Shown piece by piece: positions 47,164-54,681 of a stretch of 61,043 bases of DNA. Below the pieces are notes generated by a model. It searched no databases. It was not told where the DNA came from and worked only from the letters and a program-made list of their open reading frames with translations. Source of the DNA: a bacterium (GTDB lineage Bacteria > Krumholzibacteriota > Krumholzibacteriia > LZORAL124-64-63); NCBI GenBank assembly GCA_024223715.1, contig JAAEOA010000175.1, positions 1-61,043 on the forward strand, written 5' to 3'. Position 1 is the first letter of the stretch. Every line of letters starts with the position of its first letter. Position numbers and translations under genes: made by a program.

Positions 47164-48723
47164 ATGAGCAACAGCACCACATATCTCGCTGACGGCGAGG
47201 GCCTCGGTGGCTGGTTCTCCACCTTCGATCACAAAAAAATAGCCTGGATGTTCCTGGGCTGGACTATAAGCCTGTTCCTTTTTGGGGGGATTTTTGCCGG
47301 CTATTTCAAGCTGATGGCTTTCAAGGGCGCCAACGTGGATCAGGCAATTCTGGACCAGATGCTCACCTATCATGGCATCATCATGGTCTTCATGTTCCTG
47401 GTTCCGCTTATTCCTTCGGTTCTGGGTTTCTTCCTGCTGCCTTTGCAGTTGGGTGCCAAAGAAATGGCCATGCCCAAAATGTCTCGCTGCAGCCTGCGTT
47501 TCTATGTGGTTGGCGTGATTTTGCTGCTGGCCTCTTTGGCTTTCTGCCCAGTGGGTACCGGCTGGACTTTTGCCACACCCTATTCTCTGATCGATGGCGG
47601 GTCTTTCCTGCTGTTGGCTTTGGGAATGTTATTCATGGGCCTGAGCTGGGTCTTCACCGGTGTGAATTTCCTTGTGACCGTGCACAGCAAGCGGGCCGAG
47701 GGTATGGGTTTCTTTGATATGCCCATTCTGTCATGGTCACTGTATCTGACTTCCTACGTCCTGATCATCAGCGGACTGATGCTGTCCATTTTGATTATGT
47801 ACTTAGCCGGTGCTGAAGCCACCGGTCGCGGGTTGTTCAGTGGCATGAGCAACCCCCTGGACTGGCAGAACTACTTCTGGTTCATCACCACCCCGGCTGC
47901 CTTCTTTGCCATTATTCCCGCCATGGGAATTATTTCCGATGTGATATCCGGCATCAGTCGCAAGGCCGTCTCCGGTTATCGCACGGTCGTTGGCTCCTTG
48001 ATTGCTCTGCTTGCTCTCAGCTTTGTTACCTGGGGCGTACATATGGTTGGCTTTGGCCAGGAAGCTGCCCATAGTTACACTTTTGCCGTTCTGTCCCTGT
48101 TTTCAGTGGTGCCGGTTTCTCTCATTGTGTACAGCTGGTTGGCCACCATGAACCGTGGCTCCATTATGTGTGCTGTACCAACATCTTACGTTCTGGCCTT
48201 CCTGTTCAACGGAGGAATTGGTGCCATGCTGGGTCTGTTCCTGGTGAATATGTCAGTGGGCGATTATTTGGCTGCTACTCTCTTTTCAACTGCTCATCTT
48301 CATTATTTGATGATGGGTGGCGTAATGGGGGCCATGCTGGCGGGACTGTATTTCTGGTGGCCCAAATTCACCGGAAAACTTTACAACCAAAATGTGGGCC
48401 GACTGGGTGCTGTTTTGTATCTCATTGGTTTGAACCTGGCTTTCTTCCCGCAAATTATTATGGGAACCAAAGGCCTGGCACAGGGAGCGCATTTAGTTCC
48501 TGACAGTTTGGCCTGGTACCAGAGCCTGTCTTTGGCAGGTATGGGAGTTCTGCTTTTGGGATTGGGCGTTGCAGTGGTAAATTTGATGACTTCTTTGACA
48601 GACGGGGAAGAAGCGGGAGACAACCCTTGGGGTGTTGGAACCATGGAATGGAAAACTACTTCGCCTCCGCCGGCTGGGAACTTTGATGTTCTTCCTGAAG
48701 GGAAAGAGCCTTATTTGTATTAG
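47164..48723 (+). CDS. Heme-copper oxidase subunit I homologue lacking CuB ligands
   Basis: Predicted 519 residues, about twelve TM helices, clearly an A-type subunit I relative: GAKEMAMPKM, VGTGWTFATPYS, PAMGIISDV and the tail NPWGVGTMEWKTTSPPP, nearly identical to ctaD here. Heme ligands remain: His70 (YHGIIMVF), His378 and His380 (AHLHY). The CuB site is broken: SHPVVY is TTPAAF, so His becomes Thr243 and the cross-linking Tyr becomes Phe247. WGHHMF is WGVHMV, so one His becomes Val292, leaving only His293. The HDT motif before the heme-a3 His is also gone. Canonical O2 reduction seems impossible. It starts one base after the subunit II homologue and ends at a strong terminator. Confidence 0.9.
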   Translation: MSNSTTYLADGEGLGGWFSTFDHKKIAWMFLGWTISLFLFGGIFAGYFKLMAFKGANVDQAILDQMLTYHGIIMVFMFLVPLIPSVLGFFLLPLQLGAKEMAMPKMSRCSLRFYVVGVILLLASLAFCPVGTGWTFATPYSLIDGGSFLLLALGMLFMGLSWVFTGVNFLVTVHSKRAEGMGFFDMPILSWSLYLTSYVLIISGLMLSILIMYLAGAEATGRGLFSGMSNPLDWQNYFWFITTPAAFFAIIPAMGIISDVISGISRKAVSGYRTVVGSLIALLALSFVTWGVHMVGFGQEAAHSYTFAVLSLFSVVPVSLIVYSWLATMNRGSIMCAVPTSYVLAFLFNGGIGAMLGLFLVNMSVGDYLAATLFSTAHLHYLMMGGVMGAMLAGLYFWWPKFTGKLYNQNVGRLGAVLYLIGLNLAFFPQIIMGTKGLAQGAHLVPDSLAWYQSLSLAGMGVLLLGLGVAVVNLMTSLTDGEEAGDNPWGVGTMEWKTTSPPPAGNFDVLPEGKEPYLY

Positions 48724-48749
48724 GTTGCTGAATTGAAAATGATTTTGGG

Positions 48750-48780
48750 CCCACGGTAGATTATCTGCCGTGGGTTTTTT
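48750..48780 (+). terminator. Rho-independent terminator of the act/oxidase-like operon
   Basis: CCCACGG-t-AGA...TCT-g-CCGTGGG stem followed by six T, 27 bases after the stop of the subunit I homologue. Confidence 0.88.
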
Positions 48781-48867
48781 CTGAAAATTTGTTGTAAATT
48801 GCAAAACACTGATCATGTTTTCATGGTTAAATCGAATTTGATTGAAACGGAAGGGTCTTTTCAAATA

Positions 48868-49059
48868 ATGAACAAAAGAAAAATTCAGAAAATTGCTGGC
48901 CCAGTCCTCGGTGCCACCGCAGGCCTGCTGATCAGCAAATGGTATTCATGCCACGGTGGAGGCTGAGGCATTACCTCCAATCCAACCCTCAGCATTATTT
49001 TTGGTGCGGTTATTGGTTGGAATCTATTCTCCGGCGGAGGATCTAAAGATAACACGTAA
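48868..49059 (+). CDS. Small DUF6132-like membrane protein with in-frame TGA (candidate selenoprotein)
   Basis: Read through, 63 residues: MNKRKIQKIAGPVLGATAG, then LLISKWYSCHGGG, TGA at 48964-48966, then GITSNPTLSIIFGAVIGWNL and a short tail to TAA 49059. The layout matches DUF6132 proteins, which carry C-x4-C-x-ITSNP between two hydrophobic stretches (family pattern from memory). The TGA falls exactly on the second Cys, giving CHGGG-U-GITSNP. Both hydrophobic halves remain intact after the TGA, which argues for selenocysteine rather than decay. A 7-bp hairpin (48962-48968 with 48987-48993) encloses the TGA, but a standard bacterial SECIS loop is not evident. The ribosome site is weak (GGAAGGG, 11 bases or more away). 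It could also be a nonsense pseudogene or sequence error. Confidence 0.55.
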
Positions 49060-49289
49060 TAGACGGTTGATTAGGGGTTCCGGGAAGGTGTTTATGACTT
49101 GAATGGCCATAGTTTTTTAACTTTATCCAATATTGGTGTCGTTCGTAAAAGATATTTTGTGGAGCCGCGATTACCAAAAAAGTGGCAATAGGAGATATGA
49201 GTATCAGATTTTGGGGGTTCTCTTTAAAAAGGACAGAACCTCACCCCTTTAGAATGAATATAAGAAACCATTTTTACCCGATTTTTTAG

Positions 49290-49317
49290 TTGAATTTCCT
49301 CGGTAAAATGCGATAGT
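49290..49317 (+). promoter_or_regulatory. Possible nosZ promoter
   Basis: TTGAAT (49290-49295), a 16-base spacer and GATAGT (49312-49317), about 60 bases before nosZ. The remaining 316-base gap from 49060 holds no gene; I saw no FNR/CRP-like palindrome. Tentative. Confidence 0.3.
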
Positions 49318-49378
49318 CACCTGTTGGGCTGTGTGTCGAACAGTCAGATTTTTTTAACCTGGAATTCAGGAGGACATG

Positions 49379-51673
49379 ATGAAGTTCTTATCCAAGCTTG
49401 GGGGCGCCCTGCTGCTGGTGGCTTTGGTCAGCATGTTAGCCGGTAGTGTTGCTTTAGCCGAGTCACCCCTTCAAAAAGTTATGAAGGAACGTGGATTGAC
49501 CGAAAAAGACGTTTTAGCCGCTGCTAAAACCTATACTCCCACTGGTGGCCGCGATGAGTACATCGTCTGTAGCTCCGGCGGCCAGAGTGGTCAGGTCATT
49601 TTTTACGGTATTCCTTCCATGCGTATTCTCAAATACGTAGCCGTTTTTACTCCTGAACCCTGGCAGGGTTACGGATTTGATGATGAATCCAAGGCTGTTT
49701 TGGCTCAGGGTCGCATCAACGGCAAAGACATCACCTATGGTGATACTCACCACCCTTCCTTCTCGGAAACTGATGGTGAATACGACGGCCGTTATGTCTT
49801 TATCAACGATAAAGCCAACCCACGCCTGGCCGTCATTGACCTGCACGATTTTGAAACCAAACAAATCGTGGTCAACCCTTTCTTCAAGTCCGATCACGGT
49901 GGAGCTTTCGTAACTCCTAACACCGAGTACATTATGGAAGCCAGCCAGTATGCTGCTCCTTACTCCGACGATTTTGTTTCCTTGAATGATTTCAACGAAG
50001 AATATCGTGGTGGTCTGACTTACTGGAAATTTAATAACGAAGCCGGACGCATCGTTCCCGATGAGTCTTTTACCTTCGAAATGCCTCCTTACAGCCAGGA
50101 TCTTTGTGATGCTGGTAAAGGACCCAGTTACGGTTGGGGTTTCAACAACTCTTTCTGTTCAGAACGTTATGTCGGTGGTATTGAAAAAGGTCGTCCTCCT
50201 TACGAGGCCGGTTGCTCTTCCAAGGACACCGATTTCCTGCATATTACCAACTGGGAAAAAGCTGCCGAGCTGGTTGCCAAGGGTAAAGTCAAAAAAGTTA
50301 ATGGTTCTTATATGATCCCCATGGATCAGGCTATTGAAGAAGAACTGCTTTTCCTGGTTCCCGAACCCAAAAGCCCTCACGGTTGTGATGTGACACCCGA
50401 TGGTAAACTCATCATCGTGTCCGGTAAGCTGGACAGCCACGCCTGGGTTTACAGTTTCGAAAAAATCATGAAAGCCATCAAAGACAAAAACTTCGATGGT
50501 CACGATCCATACGGCCTGCCCATTATTGGTCTGGACACCGCTTTGGAACGTTCCGTAAATGTTGGTCTGGGCCCCTTGCATACTCAATTCGACTCTGTCG
50601 ATGGTGTTTGCTACACGTCAATTTATGTTGACTCCCAGGTTACCAAATGGAACTACCGCACCGGTAAAATCCTGGACACCATTCCCATTCACTACAACGT
50701 GGGTCACCTCATGACCATGGAGGGCGACAGCAAGACTCCTGATGGTAAATACCTGGTGGCTTTGAACAAGCTGTCCATCGATCGATTCAACCCGGTTGGA
50801 CCTCTGCATCCTCAGAACCACCAGCTGATCGATATCAAAGGTTCTCAAATGGAACTGCTGTATGACATGCCTCTGCCTTTGGGCGAGCCTCACTATGCAG
50901 CTGCCATTAAGGCCGACAAGCTGAAACCAGCCGTACGTTACCAGACCGGTTGGGACAGTCGTTCCGATAAGAAAAGCCCTTACCGCTGCCGCGCTGGCCG
51001 CGAAAAAACCGTGCGTGATGGCAACAAGGTTGATGTATATGGAACGGTCATCCGCTCTCACATCACCCCTGAAACCATTGAAGTTTATGAAGGCGACACC
51101 GTCTCCATTCACTTGACCAATATGGAACGCGCCCAGGATGAAGTTCATGGATTCGCTATGTACGGACAGAACGTACAGCTGTCCATTGAGCCTGGTAAAA
51201 CCGCTTCGACTACCTTCGTAGCCGATAAACCTGGTGTTTATCCTTACTATTGCACCGAGTTCTGCTCGGCATTGCACCTGGAAATGCAGGGTTACCTGCT
51301 GGTCATGCCCAAGGGCTACAAAGCCAAGGATGAAGCCATTGTCGATGGTGTGAAATACACCAAAGCTGATTACGATGCCCAGGTTGCCACCAACGTTGCA
51401 ACCCAGGATGTCATCAACTCTGTTGTTGGTTTCATTACCAGCCACAACTACCAGGACTTCGCCACTGTAGTGGCCCTGGTTGAAGATGCCACTGATCAGC
51501 TCGGTTTTGCTGAAGAAGCCAAAGCCAAGTCCGAAGCTTCCGCCAAAAAAGGTGATTACCAGAACGCAATGCTCTGGGCCAACCAATGGTGGCAGTATCA
51601 AGTCAAGACCGCCGACCTCGGTCTGCGCGCCAAGACTTTCCTTGAGCAAAATGGTGCCAAAAAAGTAAAATAA
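49379..51673 (+). CDS. nosZ: Nitrous oxide reductase, clade II (Sec-exported)
   Basis: Predicted 764 residues. The signal peptide is Sec type with no twin arginine (LLLVALVSMLAGSVALAE), the mark of clade II (atypical) NosZ. CuZ ligands begin with YGDTHHPSFSETDGEYDG (His124, His125), with further His in SDHGG, SPHGCD and GPLHTQF, followed by NVGHLM and GEPHY. CuA in the cupredoxin domain is complete: CTEFCSALHLEM (Cys625, Cys629, His633, Met636). The enzyme reduces N2O to N2 in the periplasm. About 110 residues beyond the usual cupredoxin end form a helical extension rich in Ala/Lys. AGGAGG favours ATG 49379 over the adjacent ATG 49376. Confidence 0.96.
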   Translation: MKFLSKLGGALLLVALVSMLAGSVALAESPLQKVMKERGLTEKDVLAAAKTYTPTGGRDEYIVCSSGGQSGQVIFYGIPSMRILKYVAVFTPEPWQGYGFDDESKAVLAQGRINGKDITYGDTHHPSFSETDGEYDGRYVFINDKANPRLAVIDLHDFETKQIVVNPFFKSDHGGAFVTPNTEYIMEASQYAAPYSDDFVSLNDFNEEYRGGLTYWKFNNEAGRIVPDESFTFEMPPYSQDLCDAGKGPSYGWGFNNSFCSERYVGGIEKGRPPYEAGCSSKDTDFLHITNWEKAAELVAKGKVKKVNGSYMIPMDQAIEEELLFLVPEPKSPHGCDVTPDGKLIIVSGKLDSHAWVYSFEKIMKAIKDKNFDGHDPYGLPIIGLDTALERSVNVGLGPLHTQFDSVDGVCYTSIYVDSQVTKWNYRTGKILDTIPIHYNVGHLMTMEGDSKTPDGKYLVALNKLSIDRFNPVGPLHPQNHQLIDIKGSQMELLYDMPLPLGEPHYAAAIKADKLKPAVRYQTGWDSRSDKKSPYRCRAGREKTVRDGNKVDVYGTVIRSHITPETIEVYEGDTVSIHLTNMERAQDEVHGFAMYGQNVQLSIEPGKTASTTFVADKPGVYPYYCTEFCSALHLEMQGYLLVMPKGYKAKDEAIVDGVKYTKADYDAQVATNVATQDVINSVVGFITSHNYQDFATVVALVEDATDQLGFAEEAKAKSEASAKKGDYQNAMLWANQWWQYQVKTADLGLRAKTFLEQNGAKKVK

Positions 51674-51719
51674 TGAAGTGATCATTGTTTGAAATTGGTT
51701 ATCTTGTTCGAGTGCGTGA

Positions 51720-51757
51720 GCTGTCAGGTTCCGGGTTTCCACCCGGAACCTGACAGC
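51720..51757 (+). terminator. Large perfect hairpin after nosZ
   Basis: A 17-bp perfect stem (51720-51736 with 51741-51757) and a TTCC loop, 46 bases after the nosZ stop. The following bases are A/T-rich without a clean T-run. It could terminate most transcripts or protect the 3' end of nosZ mRNA, raising NosZ over its accessory proteins. Confidence 0.7.
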
Positions 51758-51801
51758 ATTTAAATAAAACCGGACAAAACCCTGTGGAGAGTATTTAAAA
51801 A

Positions 51802-52512
51802 ATGACTTCCAGCACAAAATTTTTCATGAAAACGACCCAACTGATCCTGCTGATGCTGGCCCTGAGTGCCTTGGCATCTTGCACTTGCTGTGATCGGGAA
51901 GAGCGTCAGGCCAAAGCCCGCGAACGTCAGGGCATAATTATGGCCAATGTTGTGGTGGAAGAGCCTTTGTCTGCAGGAGCACAATTGTATAGGGACAAAA
52001 CCTGCAACACCTGTCACGGTGATGATGGAATTAAATCTTTGCTGCCCAATTATCCCATTATTGCCCAACAGGGTGAAGAATACGCTCTGCAGCAAATGCT
52101 TGATATTAAGAGTGGCAACCGGGCCGCTGGTCAGTCTGCCGCCATGAAGCCAATCGTTCAGAGTGTAACCGACGAAGAATTTGCCATTTTGGCCCAATTC
52201 ATTGCCACGGAACTGGGCCAGGGCAAGGCTATTGGTTCCGGCAATCCCGACCCGGCTTCACCGGGCGGAAAACTTTTTAAATCCAAGACCTGCGTGGCCT
52301 GTCACGGTAAGGACGGAAAAACCCCCGTTCTGAAAGCATACCCCAAAATTGCCGGTCTCTCGGCTGAATACGCAAAAATGCAGATGCTGGATATTAAGAA
52401 TGGTGCTCGGGCCAACAGCCAGGCTGTTCTTGGCATGAAAGGCATCATGCATCTGGTTTCCGAAGAGGAAATCAATCATTTGGCAGATTACATTGCAACC
52501 TTGCCTCGGTAG
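51802..52512 (+). CDS. Diheme cytochrome c lipoprotein
   Basis: Predicted 236 residues with a lipoprotein-type signal (TTQLILLMLALSALASC). Two tandem cytochrome c domains of about 85 residues come from an internal duplication: LYRDKTCNTCHGDDG with QQMLDIKSGNRAAGQSAAMK, and LFKSKTCVACHGKDG with MQMLDIKNGARANSQAVLGM. Each domain has its own Met candidate (AAMKPI, GMKGI). This class (cytochrome c553/c4-like) commonly accompanies clade II nosZ and may donate electrons to CuA. A weak GGAG is about 14 bases before ATG 51802; ATG 51826 is an alternative. It is flanked by hairpins. Confidence 0.88.
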   Translation: MTSSTKFFMKTTQLILLMLALSALASCTCCDREERQAKARERQGIIMANVVVEEPLSAGAQLYRDKTCNTCHGDDGIKSLLPNYPIIAQQGEEYALQQMLDIKSGNRAAGQSAAMKPIVQSVTDEEFAILAQFIATELGQGKAIGSGNPDPASPGGKLFKSKTCVACHGKDGKTPVLKAYPKIAGLSAEYAKMQMLDIKNGARANSQAVLGMKGIMHLVSEEEINHLADYIATLPR

Positions 52513-52587
52513 TGCGTGAACCGTGTTTTTTGTTTTGTCCGATAGAAATAACGGTCTTTAGAAGACCAATCCTTTAGAGGAGTTGTC

Positions 52588-53307
52588 ATGAAGAAGATGT
52601 GGATGATGAGCACCCTTTTGGGCCTGTTGTTGGTGGCTTCGGTTGCCATGGCCGAAGATCCTGCTTGGAATGAAGCTGGTGGAGAAAAAAATGAAGCAAT
52701 GGACCTGGAAGTTGATTTGGAAAATGGCCGCGATGTGTACGAAGTTTGCGCTGCCTGTCACCTGACCGAAGGTTGGGGAACCAAAGAGGGTACTTTCCCT
52801 CAGCTGGCCGGACAGCATCGCCTGGTGGCCATCAAGCAGTTGGCAGATATTCGTGCTTTGAACCGCGACAATCCAACCATGTATCCTTTTGCTCTGCCTG
52901 AAGCCATTGGTGGACCGCAGGCTTTGGCCGACGTTTCGGCTTACATTGCCCAGTTGCCAATGAATCCGGATAACGGTAAAGGTACCGGCGAAGAAGGCAG
53001 TCCTGAGTTTGAAAAAGGCAAAGCTTTGTATCTGGCCAATTGCACTGAATGCCATGGTGCTACAGGTTATGGAATTGAAGAAAAATTCTACCCTCGCATT
53101 CAGGGCCAGCATTACAACTACATGCTGCGTCAATTCGAATGGATTCGTGACGGCAAGCGTCGTAACGCCAACCCTGACATGGTCAAACAAATTGCCGGCT
53201 TTAGCGATGAAGACATGCGCAACGTAATTAACTACGTTACCCGCATTCCGGTCCCCGAAGAAGACCTGGCTCCTTCAGCTGACTGGCTGAACCCAGACTT
53301 CGACTAG
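52588..53307 (+). CDS. Periplasmic diheme cytochrome c (c4-like)
   Basis: Predicted 239 residues with a cleavable signal (LLGLLLVASVAMAED). Two cytochrome domains: EVCAACHLTEGWGTKEGTFP then QLAGQHRLVAIKQLADI, and NCTECHGATGYGIEEKFYPR then IQGQHYNYMLRQFEWIRDG. The repeat of QLAGQH/IQGQHY shows internal duplication, typical of cytochrome c4. With the preceding lipoprotein it probably carries electrons from ACIII to NosZ; the pair correspond in position to the NosC-type cytochromes of clade II clusters. GAGGAG lies 5 bases before the ATG. Confidence 0.88.
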   Translation: MKKMWMMSTLLGLLLVASVAMAEDPAWNEAGGEKNEAMDLEVDLENGRDVYEVCAACHLTEGWGTKEGTFPQLAGQHRLVAIKQLADIRALNRDNPTMYPFALPEAIGGPQALADVSAYIAQLPMNPDNGKGTGEEGSPEFEKGKALYLANCTECHGATGYGIEEKFYPRIQGQHYNYMLRQFEWIRDGKRRNANPDMVKQIAGFSDEDMRNVINYVTRIPVPEEDLAPSADWLNPDFD

Positions 53308-53316
53308 TGATTTTTT

Positions 53317-53352
53317 GCCGGGTTGTCACTCTGATGGCCCGGCTTGCTTTTT
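53317..53352 (+). terminator. Hairpin between the second cytochrome and the nosB-like gene
   Basis: GCCGGG (53317-53322) pairs with CCCGGC (53338-53343) and is followed by a T-rich stretch that ends just before the next ribosome site. It probably attenuates transcription into the maturation genes. Confidence 0.6.
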
Positions 53353-53367
53353 CGCCATGGTGGAAAT

Positions 53368-54681
53368 ATGAAGAAGGGTAGTGGAATGAACGCGAAAAGC
53401 CCCAAGATGATTCTCAGCAGCATCCTGATCGTGGTCGCGATTGGGTTGCTTTTTCCTATTTATAACGCCCCCATTTGGTGGGTCTCACTGGAAGCTCCTC
53501 AGTATCCTGAGGAAGCTTTTCCCGATGGTGTCCGCATTCTCTTTCATCTCAACGGTGTTTTTAACGGCTGTCAGAAAACTGACAATGTTGAAATTGCCGA
53601 AAGTGAAGCACTTGACTGTGTCCATGAAATGGATGCCATCAACCACTATGTAGGTATGTATCCCATTGCATCTGGTGGACCGGTAGAGTTGTTTTTCTCT
53701 ATCTTTTTGCTGGCTTTGGTCGGAGTCATGCTTGTTGCCTATATCTGCGTCAAGCCTTTGATAAGAACCATCATAATGGTGGTGGGCTTTGGGGCTTTGA
53801 CTGCTTTTATGGGTGTGGCCTATTTGGGCGGAAATGGCCTGAATTTGCTGAGCAATAATTATCTCGATGGCCGGATTACGGTTCTTGGCCAGGAAGCATC
53901 CGATGTGTTGGATAAAACCAGCAGTGCTGCAGATGAACAAGTGGCTGCCTTGCAGGATGCCCTCGGAGAAGGCGGCGTTGATCTGCCCAAAGGCATGGAT
54001 GCTCTTTCTGCTTTGAAAAAATCTCAGGCAGGCGAAAAAATTGAAGTTGTTGAGGCAGATGGATCAGAAGTTGAGGAGGCATCCGCTGCTGCTGGTCATG
54101 ACTCAGGCGAGGCTGAAGTATCGTCCGATATTTCTAAAAAAGATCTGAGCATAGCTTTCATGGAAGAAGCTTTTGTCGACTACTGGTCTCGCCAACCGGG
54201 TGAAAACCCCGAGTGGAATGGCAGTGGAAAGCAGTTTATTTCCTGGCACTATGAAAAAGCCCTGGGCAAGTATTTCCCGGACAAAACCATTACCCAGCCT
54301 TTGGTTGACAATGTAAAAACTTCAGCCAATGTGGTCTTCTGGGGACTCATCGTCATCATGATTTTCCTGCTGGTGGTGGCTCGCAAACCCAAAGGATTAT
54401 TCAACTGGCTGCTGGTTATCATTCCTATGGGGTTGCCGCTGTTCTTTGTAGTGGAATACGTGACCTGGTTGTGGTGGTACGGCCATAACATGAACACCAT
54501 GGGCGCATTTAGCCTCAAGCCTTTCACACCCACGGCCTTTGGTCAGGGCAAGGTGGCTCAGTTCACAACCAATTCGTATCCTGAATACGGATTCTGGTTG
54601 ATTGTTCTGTTTGCCGTTCTGCTTGGCGCGGCTGCTTACTTGCGGAAACAGGAACAAGAGAGTGCTGAGGAAAACAACTAA
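53368..54681 (+). CDS. NosB-like integral membrane protein of clade II nos clusters
   Basis: Predicted 437 residues. Topology: TM1 (MILSSILIVVAIGLLFPIYN), an exported loop, two TM helices around residues 115-160, a long acidic and flexible stretch (EVVEADGSEVEEASAAAGHD), then three C-terminal TM helices. The last section reads LFFVVEYVTWLWWYGHNMNT and PFTPTAFGQGKVAQFTTNSY. Position between nosZ/cytochromes and nosD matches NosB, a clade II-specific membrane protein of unknown mechanism. It has no heme or Fe-S motif. Start ATG 53368 is chosen behind GGTGG; ATG 53386 is possible. It overlaps nosD by 20 bases. Confidence 0.75.
   Translation: MKKGSGMNAKSPKMILSSILIVVAIGLLFPIYNAPIWWVSLEAPQYPEEAFPDGVRILFHLNGVFNGCQKTDNVEIAESEALDCVHEMDAINHYVGMYPIASGGPVELFFSIFLLALVGVMLVAYICVKPLIRTIIMVVGFGALTAFMGVAYLGGNGLNLLSNNYLDGRITVLGQEASDVLDKTSSAADEQVAALQDALGEGGVDLPKGMDALSALKKSQAGEKIEVVEADGSEVEEASAAAGHDSGEAEVSSDISKKDLSIAFMEEAFVDYWSRQPGENPEWNGSGKQFISWHYEKALGKYFPDKTITQPLVDNVKTSANVVFWGLIVIMIFLLVVARKPKGLFNWLLVIIPMGLPLFFVVEYVTWLWWYGHNMNTMGAFSLKPFTPTAFGQGKVAQFTTNSYPEYGFWLIVLFAVLLGAAAYLRKQEQESAEENN

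Noticed and set aside
47164-48723. Annotating the second subunit I as a functional cytochrome oxidase or classical NO reductase
   Set aside because: Both classes need three metal-binding His beside heme a3/b3; only one is present, and the catalytic Tyr or Glu equivalents are missing.
48962-48993. The hairpin around the TGA as a proven SECIS element
   Set aside because: The stem is perfect, but the apical loop has no G and does not fit the usual bacterial SECIS loop; recorded only as suggestive.
50618-51817. Long open frame on the minus strand inside nosZ
   Set aside because: It overlaps the conserved CuA-containing half of NosZ and has no recognisable domain.
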